Assembly (NCBI RefSeq): GCF_001428485.1
Contig: NZ_LMHS01000001.1
Coordinates: 834,842-898,841, forward strand
Direction of reading: 5' to 3'
DNA length: 64,000 nt
DNA from: Microbacterium sp. Root180
GTDB taxonomy: Bacteria > Actinomycetota > Actinomycetes > Actinomycetales > Microbacteriaceae
In this document: in pieces, positions 35,879-43,670 of the stretch
Layout of the letters: every line of letters begins with the position of its first letter
Position numbering within the stretch: the stretch's first letter is position 1
Notes under the pieces: model-generated
The model's input: only the letters and a program-made list of their open reading frames with translations
Told to the model about the DNA's origin: nothing
Database searches by the model: none
Made by a program: the position numbers and the translations under genes

Positions 35879-36751
35879 TCAGGGTGCGTCGATGCGGACG
35901 TCGAGGCCGAGGTCCAGCGCGCGCGCCGAGTGTGTGAGGGCGCCGACCGAGATCACGTCCACGCCGGTCTCGGCGATCGCGCGCACGGTATCGAGCGAGA
36001 CGCCGCCGGACGCCTCGACCGTCGCGCGCCCGGCGATCAGGGCCACGCCCGTGCGCAGATCGTCCAGCGAGAAGTTGTCGAGCATGATCGTGCCCACTCC
36101 CGCGGCCAGCACCGGCTCGATCTGGTCGAGCCGGTCGACCTCGACCTCCAGGTGCGCGGTGTGCGGGAGCCGGTCCTTCGCCGCGAGCAGCGCCGCCGTC
36201 ACGGACGGGCCCCAGGCGCCCGGCGCGGATCGGGTGAGGACGGCGAGATGGTTGTCCTTGGCCATGACGGCGTCCGACAGCGACCAGCGGTGGTTGCGGC
36301 CGCCGCCGTCGCGCACGGCCTGGCGCTCGAACGCGCGCAGACCCGGTGTGGTCTTGCGCGTATCGGCGATGCGGACCCGGGTGTGGGCGACCTCCGCCAC
36401 GTATCGGCCCGTCAGGGTGGCGGTGCCCGACATCCGCTGGACGAAGTTGAGCCCGACCCGCTCGGCGGTGAGCACGCCTCGTGCCGGCCCCGTGACGACC
36501 GCGAGCACGGCGCCGGGCTCGAACCACTCGCCGTCCTCGACGACGAGCTGCACCTCGATGCGCGGATCCATCAGCCGGAACGCCGCGGCGAACACCTCAC
36601 CACCGCTGAAGACGCCGGGTTCGCGCGCGACCAGGTCGGCGCGAGCGGTCGCCATCTCGACGATGAGGTACTCGCTCGTGAGGTCGCCCCACGGGGCGTC
36701 CTCCTCCAGCGCCGCCGCGACGGTCCGGTCGATCGTGGCGCGGGTCAGCAT
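35879..36751 (-). CDS. nadC: Quinolinate phosphoribosyltransferase
   Basis: NadC converts quinolinate and PRPP to nicotinate mononucleotide in de novo NAD synthesis. The 290 residues show the expected core: LVAREPGVFSGGEVFA, LNFVQRMSGTATLT, VRIADTRKTTPGLR (substrate-binding Arg/Lys), NHRWSLSDAVMAKDNHLAV, EVEVDRLDQ and the phosphate loop VEASGGVSLDTV. ATG 36751 overlaps the nadB end by seven bases. The open frame beyond it, up to 37000, lies inside nadB. Confidence 0.96.
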   Translation of the reverse strand: MLTRATIDRTVAAALEEDAPWGDLTSEYLIVEMATARADLVAREPGVFSGGEVFAAAFRLMDPRIEVQLVVEDGEWFEPGAVLAVVTGPARGVLTAERVGLNFVQRMSGTATLTGRYVAEVAHTRVRIADTRKTTPGLRAFERQAVRDGGGRNHRWSLSDAVMAKDNHLAVLTRSAPGAWGPSVTAALLAAKDRLPHTAHLEVEVDRLDQIEPVLAAGVGTIMLDNFSLDDLRTGVALIAGRATVEASGGVSLDTVRAIAETGVDVISVGALTHSARALDLGLDVRIDAP

Positions 36752-38367
36752 GGGACGGTCTCCTGTGCGGTCGGGACGGTGGCTGCGGGAGCGGGGGCCG
36801 CGTCGCGGCGGAAATGTGCGCCGACGGACTCGCGCCGAGCGCGCGCCGCGGCGACGAGCGACTCGGCGAGGACGAGCAGGTTCTCGTCCTCGTACTCCGC
36901 TTCGGTCTGCGGCGCGCGAATGCCGGCTCGCCAGCGCGCGATCACCGCGGCGGCGTGTCCGAGACCCGCTTCGTCGCGGACGAGCCCGGCCTCGTCCCAC
37001 ATCAGCGTCTGCAGGGCAGCGCGCGAGAACGCGGGGGCGTCCCCGGCCGGCGGCTCGGCGCGGAGGTCGGCCGCCGTCCGGACGGCGGCCGTCGTCCAGC
37101 TGCCGGATGCCGCGTCCTGGGCGATCGCGTCGCCCGCCCGCGAGCCGAACACGGCACCCTCCAGGAGCGAGTTCGAGGCCAGCCGGTTCGCGCCGTGCAC
37201 GCCGGTGCGAGCCACCTCGCCGACCGCGTACAGGCCGGGGAGGGTCGTGCGTCCGACGAGGTCAGTCGTCACGCCGCCCATCAGATAGTGGGCGGCGGGC
37301 GTGACGGGGATGGGCTCGCGGGCCCAGTCCAGACCCCGGTCGCGCACCGCCCGGTCGATCGTCGGGAAGCGCCGCGCGAGGAACGCCGCGCTGTCGTCGC
37401 CGGCCGCAGCGAGGTGCGTCGCATCGAGGCGGACCGGGCGGCCGCCCTGCAGCTCCATGCGGTGGGCGATCGCACGGGCGACGACGTCTCGGGGTGCGAG
37501 TTCCCCGTCGGGGTGGACGTCGAAGACGAACCGGTGACCGGTCTCGTCGATCAGTGTCGCGCCCTCGCCGCGCACGGCCTCCGAGACGAGGAAGGCGTCT
37601 CGGGCCGCGGGCTCGTGGGCCCCGTCCCATCCGGGCAGGACCGTCGGGTGGAACTGGAAGAACTCGAGGTCTCGCACCTCCGCCCCGGCGCGGAGTGCGG
37701 CGGCGATCCCGTCGCCCGTCGCCACGGCAGGGTTCGTGGAGTGGGCGTACAGCTCGCCGGCGCCCCCCGTGGCCAGCACGACGGCGTCGGCGTCGATGGT
37801 CTCGCGACGGCCGCGCATGGCAGGGGAGAGCCGGGTGGCCGCGCGGTCGCCGACGAGGAGCTCTATGCCGCTCACGCGCCCCTCCCGGACGACGAGATCG
37901 ATCAGGAACGCGTGCTCGATCACGCGCACGTCGCTGGCGCGGAGCCGGGCCACCAGCGCCTTCTCGATCGCGGTGCCCGTGGCGTCGCCGCCCGAGTGCA
38001 GGATGCGCGGGTACGAGTGAGCGGCCTCGAGGCCTTTGACGAATCCGCCGTCGGCATCGCGGTCGAATGCGACGCCCAGGTCGATGAGCTCTCGGATCCG
38101 CGCGGGGCCCTCCTCCGCGAGCACCCGCACCGCGGCGGGGTCGCTCAGACCGGCGCCGGCCACGAGGGTGTCGCGGATGTGGTCCTCGACGCGGTCGTCG
38201 TCGAACATCACGCCCGCGATGCCGCCCTGCGCATAGCGGGTGTTGGCGTGCTCGAGCACGTCCTTCGTGACCAGGGTCACACGGCACCCGTGATCCACGG
38301 CGTGGAGGGCGACGGTCAGCCCGGCGATCCCGCTGCCCACGACGACGGCGTGCACCGGCACCGTCAT
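36745..38367 (-). CDS. nadB: L-aspartate oxidase
   Basis: NadB oxidises L-aspartate to iminoaspartate with FAD, feeding NadA. The 540 residues have the FAD motif VVGSGIAGLTVAL (residues 9-21), the SGGDATGTAIEKAL substrate loop, HPTVLPGWDG and the active-site stretch RDAFLVSEAVRGEGA. Helical C-terminal residues follow (about 430-540), with HANRLASNSLLEG-like segment GVHGANRLASNSLLE near the end of the FAD domain. The ATG at 38367 overlaps the nadA stop by ATGA and the frame extends upstream without gene character. Confidence 0.96.
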   Translation of the reverse strand: MTVPVHAVVVGSGIAGLTVALHAVDHGCRVTLVTKDVLEHANTRYAQGGIAGVMFDDDRVEDHIRDTLVAGAGLSDPAAVRVLAEEGPARIRELIDLGVAFDRDADGGFVKGLEAAHSYPRILHSGGDATGTAIEKALVARLRASDVRVIEHAFLIDLVVREGRVSGIELLVGDRAATRLSPAMRGRRETIDADAVVLATGGAGELYAHSTNPAVATGDGIAAALRAGAEVRDLEFFQFHPTVLPGWDGAHEPAARDAFLVSEAVRGEGATLIDETGHRFVFDVHPDGELAPRDVVARAIAHRMELQGGRPVRLDATHLAAAGDDSAAFLARRFPTIDRAVRDRGLDWAREPIPVTPAAHYLMGGVTTDLVGRTTLPGLYAVGEVARTGVHGANRLASNSLLEGAVFGSRAGDAIAQDAASGSWTTAAVRTAADLRAEPPAGDAPAFSRAALQTLMWDEAGLVRDEAGLGHAAAVIARWRAGIRAPQTEAEYEDENLLVLAESLVAAARARRESVGAHFRRDAAPAPAATVPTAQETVPC

Positions 38368-39716
38368 GAGGCGTTCTCCCACGCGGCGGCGGGCGCCGCC
38401 GGCGGCTTGGCCGCGAGCATGCGCTCGAGGGCGAGGCGCGCGGGTTCGGCCACATCCTGCGGGACGACGATGCGGTTGCGCACCTCGCCTGCAACGAGCC
38501 CCTCGAGGACCCACGCGAGATACCCGGGGTGAATGCGGTACATGGTGGAGCACGGGCACACGACAGGGTCGAGGCAGAAGATCTCGTGCTCGGGATTGGC
38601 GGCGGCCAGGCGCTGCACGAGGTTGACCTCGGTGCCGATGGCGAACGTGGTGGGGGTGGTCGCCCCCTCGATCGCGCGGCGGATGTAGTCGGTCGAACCG
38701 GACTCGTCGGCGGCGTCGACGACCTCCATCGGGCACTCCGGGTGCACGATCACGCGCACGCCGGGGTGCTCGGCACGGGCCTGCTCGATCTGCTCGACGC
38801 TGAAGCGTCGGTGCACCGAGCAGAAGCCGTGCCAGAGGATCACGCGCGCCGCGTCGAGCTCGGAGGCGGATGCTCCGCCCAGCGGCTTGCGCGGGTTCCA
38901 CATCGGCATCTGCTCGATCGGCACGCCCATCGCCTTGGCGGTGTTGCGGCCGAGGTGCTGATCGGGGAAGAAGAGCACGCGGCGCCCGCGTTCGAAGGCC
39001 CACTCGAGCACGGTGCGGGCGTTGGAGGACGTGCAGACGATGCCGCCGTGGCGCCCGACGAAGCCCTTGATGGCCGCGGACGAGTTCATGTAGGTCACCG
39101 GGACGACGGGGACCAGTCCGTTCTCGTCGACAGCACCCATGTCGCCGTAGACCTCGGCGAGCTGCTCCCAGCAGTCCTCGACCTGGTCGATGTCGGCCAT
39201 GTCGGCCATCGAGCACCCGGCGGCGAGGTTCGGAAGGATCACGGACTGCTCGGGGCGCGACAGCAGATCGGCGGTCTCCGCCATGAAGTGCACTCCGCAG
39301 AACACGATCGCCTCGGCATCCGGATGCTCGAGCGCCGCGTTCGCGAGCTGGAAGGAGTCGCCCACGTAGTCGGCGTGCACCACGACCTCTTCGCGCTGGT
39401 AGAAGTGCCCCAGCACGACGACGCGGTCGCCCAGAGCGGCCTTCGCGGCACGGATGCGCGCGGAGAGCTCCTCCTCGCCGGCCTCCCGGTACTCGCGCGG
39501 CAGCTCGCCCTGACGCGGCGAGCCGGTCGGGATCACGTCGCCCATCGAGGAGCCCGGCCCGTAACCCGGTCGGATGTCGAAGTCCCACGGGCCCGACGCG
39601 AGGTCCGTGTTGCACGTCTCCGCCGTGGACGCACCCGCGACGATCGCCTGGATCGCATGGTCGACGGACGCGTCGGACTCGGGGCGGGGCTGCAGGGTGA
39701 CGTTGACGGCGGCCAT
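38364..39716 (-). CDS. nadA: Quinolinate synthase A
   Basis: NadA condenses iminoaspartate with dihydroxyacetone phosphate to quinolinate and carries an oxygen-sensitive [4Fe-4S] cluster. The 450 residues include VVVLGHFYQREEVVVHADY, IVFCGVHFMAETADLL, and the cluster cysteines in FCGVHF, ILWHGFCSVH or CPMEV and VVCPCSTMYR. The long form is typical of actinobacteria. ATG 39716 has an AAAGAAG site; GTG 39731 overlaps the regulator stop by GTGA and could instead be the start. The gene leads the nad enzymes after the regulator. Confidence 0.95.
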   Translation of the reverse strand: MAAVNVTLQPRPESDASVDHAIQAIVAGASTAETCNTDLASGPWDFDIRPGYGPGSSMGDVIPTGSPRQGELPREYREAGEEELSARIRAAKAALGDRVVVLGHFYQREEVVVHADYVGDSFQLANAALEHPDAEAIVFCGVHFMAETADLLSRPEQSVILPNLAAGCSMADMADIDQVEDCWEQLAEVYGDMGAVDENGLVPVVPVTYMNSSAAIKGFVGRHGGIVCTSSNARTVLEWAFERGRRVLFFPDQHLGRNTAKAMGVPIEQMPMWNPRKPLGGASASELDAARVILWHGFCSVHRRFSVEQIEQARAEHPGVRVIVHPECPMEVVDAADESGSTDYIRRAIEGATTPTTFAIGTEVNLVQRLAAANPEHEIFCLDPVVCPCSTMYRIHPGYLAWVLEGLVAGEVRNRIVVPQDVAEPARLALERMLAAKPPAAPAAAWENAS

Positions 39717-39727
39717 GGCGGCTTCTT

Positions 39728-40450
39728 TCACTGGCGGACGCCGAGCGGGCCGCGATCGGCGAGCTCGACGTCCTGGTTGTAGCGGTACAGCCGTGCGGGC
39801 CGGTGGCTGCCGGTGCGGAAGCGATCGGTGGGAATGAGGGTGCCCGAGTTCTCGACCTGCCGACGGAAGTTCGCCGGGTCGAGGCGACGGTCGAGGATCG
39901 ACTCGTAGACCTCGCGCAGCTCGGCGAGGGTGAACTCATCGGCGAGCAGGCCGTGCGCGATGCGGCTGTAGCCGACCTTGTTGCGCAGGCGCCAGAGGGC
40001 GTAGTCGACGATCTCGTTGTGGTCGAAGGCCAGTCGGGGGAGCGTCGCGGCATCGAACCACTGCACGTTCTCGACACGCTCGTCGGGCACCTCGTCGGGC
40101 CGGATGAGCGCCCAGTAGACGATCGACACGACACGCGTGGGGGAGCGGTCCACTGCTCCGAAGGCGTAGAGCTGCTCGAGATAGCTCGGCGCCAGCCCGG
40201 TCGTCTCGCCGAGGGTGCGCGACGCCGCGGCCTCCAGTCCCTCGATCGCGTCGAGCCACCCACCGGGGAGCGCCCAATGCCCCTCGTGGGGATCGCGCGT
40301 GCGGCGCACGAGCGGGAGCATGACGCGCGCGGCGTCGGCCCCGGGGGCGCGACGGAGCGCGAAGATGACCGTCGACACCGCGACGCGCGTCGCGGCGGCG
40401 GTGGCCGAATCGTCGGAATCGACGGCGGGGAGGATGCTGGTTCTTGTCAT
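39728..40450 (-). CDS. nrtR: NrtR-like regulator of NAD metabolism (Nudix domain plus winged helix)
   Basis: A 240-residue protein with an N-terminal Nudix fold and a C-terminal winged-helix region (VGYSRIAHGLLADEFTLAEL...RRLDPANFRR). The Nudix box is degenerate: GGWLDAIEGLEAAASRTLGE keeps the first Gly and Glu but loses the catalytic REUXEE pattern (RTLGET), as in ligand-sensing NrtR repressors that bind ADP-ribose. It heads nadA-nadB-nadC in the same direction. Its promoter spacer is a 23-bp palindrome, suggesting autorepression. NrtR is the natural reading, while a simple Nudix hydrolase is less likely. Confidence 0.85.
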   Translation of the reverse strand: MTRTSILPAVDSDDSATAAATRVAVSTVIFALRRAPGADAARVMLPLVRRTRDPHEGHWALPGGWLDAIEGLEAAASRTLGETTGLAPSYLEQLYAFGAVDRSPTRVVSIVYWALIRPDEVPDERVENVQWFDAATLPRLAFDHNEIVDYALWRLRNKVGYSRIAHGLLADEFTLAELREVYESILDRRLDPANFRRQVENSGTLIPTDRFRTGSHRPARLYRYNQDVELADRGPLGVRQ

Positions 40451-40471
40451 GGTGACCTTTAGTTCGCCTCC

Positions 40472-40501
40472 ATCTTAGTGTCACTGTGACACGAAGGGCA
40501 A
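40472..40501 (-). promoter_or_regulatory. nrtR-nadABC promoter with operator filling the spacer
   Basis: On the minus strand, TTGCCC (40501-40496) and TAAGAT (40477-40472) are separated by 18 bases. A palindrome spans 40474-40496: perfect seven-base arms GTGTCAC / GTGACAC around a single T at 40485, with a flanking CTT/AAG pair beyond one mismatch. Binding there would block RNA polymerase. Confidence 0.75.
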
Positions 40502-40577
40502 ACCGGGGTCGTCACACAGGTTCGATGCGTACGCTGATCGCTCCGCGCCCGCTCGCCCAGGCCTCGAGGAGGAAAGC

Positions 40578-41750
40578 ATGATCGTCGTCGACGTTCTCCT
40601 CCTCGTCCTCCTCGCACTCGGCCTCGCCGCCGGTATCGTCCGGGGTCTGTCGGGGAGCATCGGCCTCTTCGCCGGACTCGTCCTGGGCGCCGCCGCGGCG
40701 TTCTGGCTCGTGCCGATCGTCAACGATGCCCTCCCGTCGCAGCAGTGGCGGCCGGCGATCCTGCTCGCCACCGCGGCCGCCCTCGTGATCGGCGGCGCGG
40801 CACTGGGCTCGGCAGCAGGGTCGGCGCTGCGACGCGGAGTCGACAAGGTGCGTCCACTGCGCGCCGTCGACCGCGTGCTCGGCGGCGTCGCGGGTGTCGT
40901 CGTCGCCGCGCTCACGCTGTCACTCGCCGCGTCGAGTCTGGCGGCGACCGGCATGCCCGTCGTCTCGACCGCGCTCTCGTCCTCGTCGGTGCTGCGCACC
41001 ATCGATCGCCTCACACCGCCGCCGGTGGCCACCGCGCTCGCCGAGCTGCGCGGGTTCGTGTTCGACGAGGGTCTGCCCGCGCTCGGCGACCTGCTCGACT
41101 CGCCGCCGGTCGACATCCCGCCCGTCGACCTCGCCGATCCGGAGCTCGCCACGGCCGCGGCATCCGTCGCCCGGGTGTCGGGCACGGCGTTCTCGTGCGG
41201 CCGCAGCTCGACCGGAAGCGGGTTCGTCGTCGCGCCCGACCGCATCGTGACCAACGCGCACGTGGTCGCGGGAGTGGAGCGTCCGCTCGTCGAGCTCCCC
41301 GGCGTCGCCGCGCGCGAGGGCCGCATCGTCTACTTCGACCCCGTCGACGACCTCGCCGTGATCGCCGTGGACGGGCTCGGCGTCGCCCCGCTCCCGTTCG
41401 CGACGACGCTACCCGCAGGTTCGCCGGCCGTCGTGCAGGGGTATCCGCTGGGTGGTCCCTTCACGATGGTCGGAGCGGGTGTGCTCTCGGCGGGCACCGT
41501 GCCGATCCCCGACATCTATGACGAGAGCGCCGCGCCGCGGGAGATCTACGACCTCCGCGCAGCCGTGCGCCCCGGCAACTCCGGCGGACCGCTGCTGACC
41601 GAGGACGGAGCCGTCGCCGGGGTCGTGTTCGCCCGTGCGGAGAACGACGCCGAGCGCGGGTACGCGATGACCATGGCCGAGCTGACACCGGTGGCCGCGC
41701 AGGCACCCTCCCTGACCGACCAGGTTCCGTCGGGTCGCTGCATCGGCTGA
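40578..41750 (+). CDS. MarP-like membrane-anchored periplasmic serine protease
   Basis: A 390-residue protein: an N-terminal four-helix CvpA-like membrane domain (about 1-120), then a trypsin-fold protease domain outside. The catalytic triad is H228 (TNAHVVAG), D258 (DPVDDLAVI) and S335 (RPGNSGGPLL). C207 and C388 are likely to form a disulfide that orders the protease, as reported for mycobacterial MarP, which defends against acid and oxidative stress. GAGGAGGAAAG lies just before the ATG. There are about 130 bases between the divergent nrtR start and this gene. Confidence 0.9.
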   Translation: MIVVDVLLLVLLALGLAAGIVRGLSGSIGLFAGLVLGAAAAFWLVPIVNDALPSQQWRPAILLATAAALVIGGAALGSAAGSALRRGVDKVRPLRAVDRVLGGVAGVVVAALTLSLAASSLAATGMPVVSTALSSSSVLRTIDRLTPPPVATALAELRGFVFDEGLPALGDLLDSPPVDIPPVDLADPELATAAASVARVSGTAFSCGRSSTGSGFVVAPDRIVTNAHVVAGVERPLVELPGVAAREGRIVYFDPVDDLAVIAVDGLGVAPLPFATTLPAGSPAVVQGYPLGGPFTMVGAGVLSAGTVPIPDIYDESAAPREIYDLRAAVRPGNSGGPLLTEDGAVAGVVFARAENDAERGYAMTMAELTPVAAQAPSLTDQVPSGRCIG

Positions 41751-41759
41751 CGCGACCGC

Positions 41760-41765
41760 TATGCT
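41760..41765 (+). promoter_or_regulatory. Putative -10 box for the riboswitch-gcv transcript
   Basis: TATGCT lies about 30 bases before the first aptamer, directly after the protease stop codon at 41748-41750. Confidence 0.45.
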
Positions 41766-41794
41766 GGCACGGCAAGTAAATACCGGCCAACGAC

Positions 41795-42086
41795 CCGTGC
41801 GGGAGAGCCTCGGCAGCAGTCATGTCGAGCACCGAAGGAGCAAGCCTCCCCGCCAATCTCTCAGGTACGCGTACCGCTCGGGTGAGGCCGACTCTGGAAA
41901 GCGATTTCGAGCGAAGCAAGAAATCGGGTTGAGTAGGCGGCCCAGCCGCCGTATCGAAACCTGCCAGGTGAGGGTGAGCGCGACGCGTCTCCACCTTTCA
42001 TCCGCTCGCGGTCCGCCGAAGGTGAAAGCGCACTTCTCCCCGCGGGGCGGCGCGCGAAGCTCTCAGGCCCATGACAGAGGGGGAGT
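41795..42086 (+). promoter_or_regulatory. Tandem glycine riboswitch upstream of gcvT
   Basis: Two glycine aptamers are readable. Aptamer 1: GGGAGAG (41800-41806), CACCGAAGGAGCAAG near 41830, CTCTCAGGTA (41858-41867) and GACTCTGGA (41890-41898). Aptamer 2: GGTGAGGGTGAG near 41967, CGCCGAAGGTGAAAGC (42014-42029) and GCTCTCAGGCCCATGACAGA (42059-42078). The usual short linker is replaced by about 65 bases holding an inverted-repeat element. The expression platform before ATG 42133 includes GGGAG (42123-42127). Glycine would be expected to turn on the cleavage genes. Confidence 0.88.
41903..41961. repeat. REP/BOX-like inverted-repeat element inside the riboswitch linker
   Basis: The element has two hairpins: GATTTC/GAAATC (41903-41908 with 41920-41925) and GGCGGC/GCCGCC (41936-41941 with 41945-41950) flanked by GGTT and AACC (41927-41930 with 41958-41961). 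The end GTATCGAAACC resembles an intergenic repeat I recall from Microbacteriaceae, unverified. It separates aptamer 1 from aptamer 2. Confidence 0.6.
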
Positions 42087-42132
42087 TCCACGGCGCCGTC
42101 CGGCGTCCGCCCGATCGCGAACGGGAGAACTC

Positions 42133-43257
42133 ATGACAGACCCCCGCACCACCCCGCTGTACGACCGCCACGCCGCACTGGGCGCATCCTTCACCGACTT
42201 CGGCGGCTGGTCCATGCCGGTGCGCTACACGTCGGATCTGGCCGAGCACCACGCCGTGCGCACGACGGCCGGCCTCTTCGACATCTCGCACATGGCGCTG
42301 TTCGGCGTCGCGGGCCCGGAGCGCGAGGCGTTCCTGGCGTACGCGCTCGCGTTCGACCCGACGGCGGTGAAGCTGTCGCGCGCGAAGTACACGATGATCC
42401 TCGCGCCGGACGGCGGCATCATCGACGACCTCATCGTCACCCGCAACGCCGAGAACCAGTTCCTCATCGTCGCCAACGCCGGCAATCGGGATGCCGTCCG
42501 CACGGCCCTCCAGGAGCGCCTCGTCGACTTCGACGCCGTGCTCGTCGAGCTCGAAGACTCCCTCATCGCCGTCCAGGGCCCGCGGGCCCGCGAGATCCTC
42601 CAGCAGACCGTCGGTCTCGTCCACGACGAGGCGCTGGCGATGGGCCACACGCTCGAGACGCTGCCCTACTACGCGGCCATGGGGATGCGCTTCGGCGACA
42701 GCGCTGTGCTCGTCAGCCGCACCGGCTACACCGGCGAGGACGGCTTCGAGATCAGCGTCGACCCCGGTCTCGCGGGCGCCCTGTGGGACGCGCTGCTCGT
42801 CGCCGGCGAGCCGCTCGGGCTCGTCCCCGCCGGCCTCGCCTCACGCGACACGCTCCGGCTCGAGGCGGGCATGCCGCTCTACGGCCACGAGCTCACGCGC
42901 CACGTCATCCCCGCCCAGGCAGGGCTCGGCCGCGTCGTGCCGCTGCGGACGAAGACGGTGGACTTCGTCGGCCGCTCGGCGCTGGAGTCCGTCGTCGCCA
43001 CGGATGCGCCGGTGCTGGTCGGACTCGTCTCCGACGGCAAGCGCGCCGGACGAGCGGGCTACGCCGTGTTCGACGGCGACGACCGCATCGGCGAGATCAC
43101 GAGCGGTGCGCTCAGCCCGACTCTCGGGCACCCGATCGCCATGGCCTTCGTGGCGCCGCGCGCGAGCGAGCCCGGCACCGAGCTGACGATCGACGTGCGC
43201 GGCACCCGCATCCCCGCCACCGTGACCGCCCTTCCCTTCTACCGTCGCGCCCAGTGA
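42133..43257 (+). CDS. gcvT: Glycine cleavage system T protein (aminomethyltransferase)
   Basis: GcvT transfers the methylene of the H-protein-bound intermediate to tetrahydrofolate, releasing ammonia. The 374 residues show [47 protein letters not shown] and [13 protein letters not shown], with [14 protein letters not shown] near the end of the domain. The ATG at 42133 has GGGAG five bases before it. The frame extends upstream through the riboswitch to 41761 but is not coding there. It is followed 29 bases later by gcvH. Confidence 0.97.
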   Translation: MTDPRTTPLYDRHAALGASFTDFGGWSMPVRYTSDLAEHHAVRTTAGLFDISHMALFGVAGPEREAFLAYALAFDPTAVKLSRAKYTMILAPDGGIIDDLIVTRNAENQFLIVANAGNRDAVRTALQERLVDFDAVLVELEDSLIAVQGPRAREILQQTVGLVHDEALAMGHTLETLPYYAAMGMRFGDSAVLVSRTGYTGEDGFEISVDPGLAGALWDALLVAGEPLGLVPAGLASRDTLRLEAGMPLYGHELTRHVIPAQAGLGRVVPLRTKTVDFVGRSALESVVATDAPVLVGLVSDGKRAGRAGYAVFDGDDRIGEITSGALSPTLGHPIAMAFVAPRASEPGTELTIDVRGTRIPATVTALPFYRRAQ

Positions 43258-43286
43258 CAGACACCCCGCACCCACCGGAGGATCAC

Positions 43287-43670
43287 ATGACCGATCTCAA
43301 CAGCCTCAAGTACACCGCCGAGCACGAGTGGATCGCCCTCGACGGCGATGTCGCGACCGTCGGCATCACCGACTACGCCGCCGACAAGCTGGGCGACGTG
43401 GTGTTCGTCGAGCTCCCCGCGGTCGACTCCGGCGTGTCGGCCGGTCAGGTCTGCGGTGAGATCGAGTCGACGAAGTCGGTCGGCGAGCTCTACGCGCCGC
43501 TCACGGGCGACGTCGTCGGCGCCAACGACGCGGTCGTCGACGACCCGTCGCTGGTCAACTCCGACCCGTTCGGCGACGGCTGGCTCATCAAGCTCAAGGT
43601 CGACCCGGCTGCGGTCGCCGACCTCCTCGACCGCGACGCGTACCTCGCGCTCACCGGCGGCGACGCATGA
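43287..43670 (+). CDS. gcvH: Glycine cleavage system H protein
   Basis: A 127-residue lipoyl carrier that shuttles the methylamine intermediate between P, T and L proteins. The lipoylated lysine is K63 in [14 protein letters not shown]. The sandwich fold is complete from [12 protein letters not shown] to the terminal [11 protein letters not shown]. The ATG at 43287 has a CGGAGGATC site upstream. Its stop overlaps gcvP by ATGA, and the H, P and T genes form one glycine-controlled operon. No L protein gene is seen here. Confidence 0.97.
   Translation: MTDLNSLKYTAEHEWIALDGDVATVGITDYAADKLGDVVFVELPAVDSGVSAGQVCGEIESTKSVGELYAPLTGDVVGANDAVVDDPSLVNSDPFGDGWLIKLKVDPAAVADLLDRDAYLALTGGDA

Noticed and set aside
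41761..42132. The gcvT reading frame extending through the riboswitch to 41761
   Set aside because: The region shows conserved glycine aptamer blocks, and the ATG at 42133 has a ribosome-binding site. The upstream part is structured RNA, not protein.
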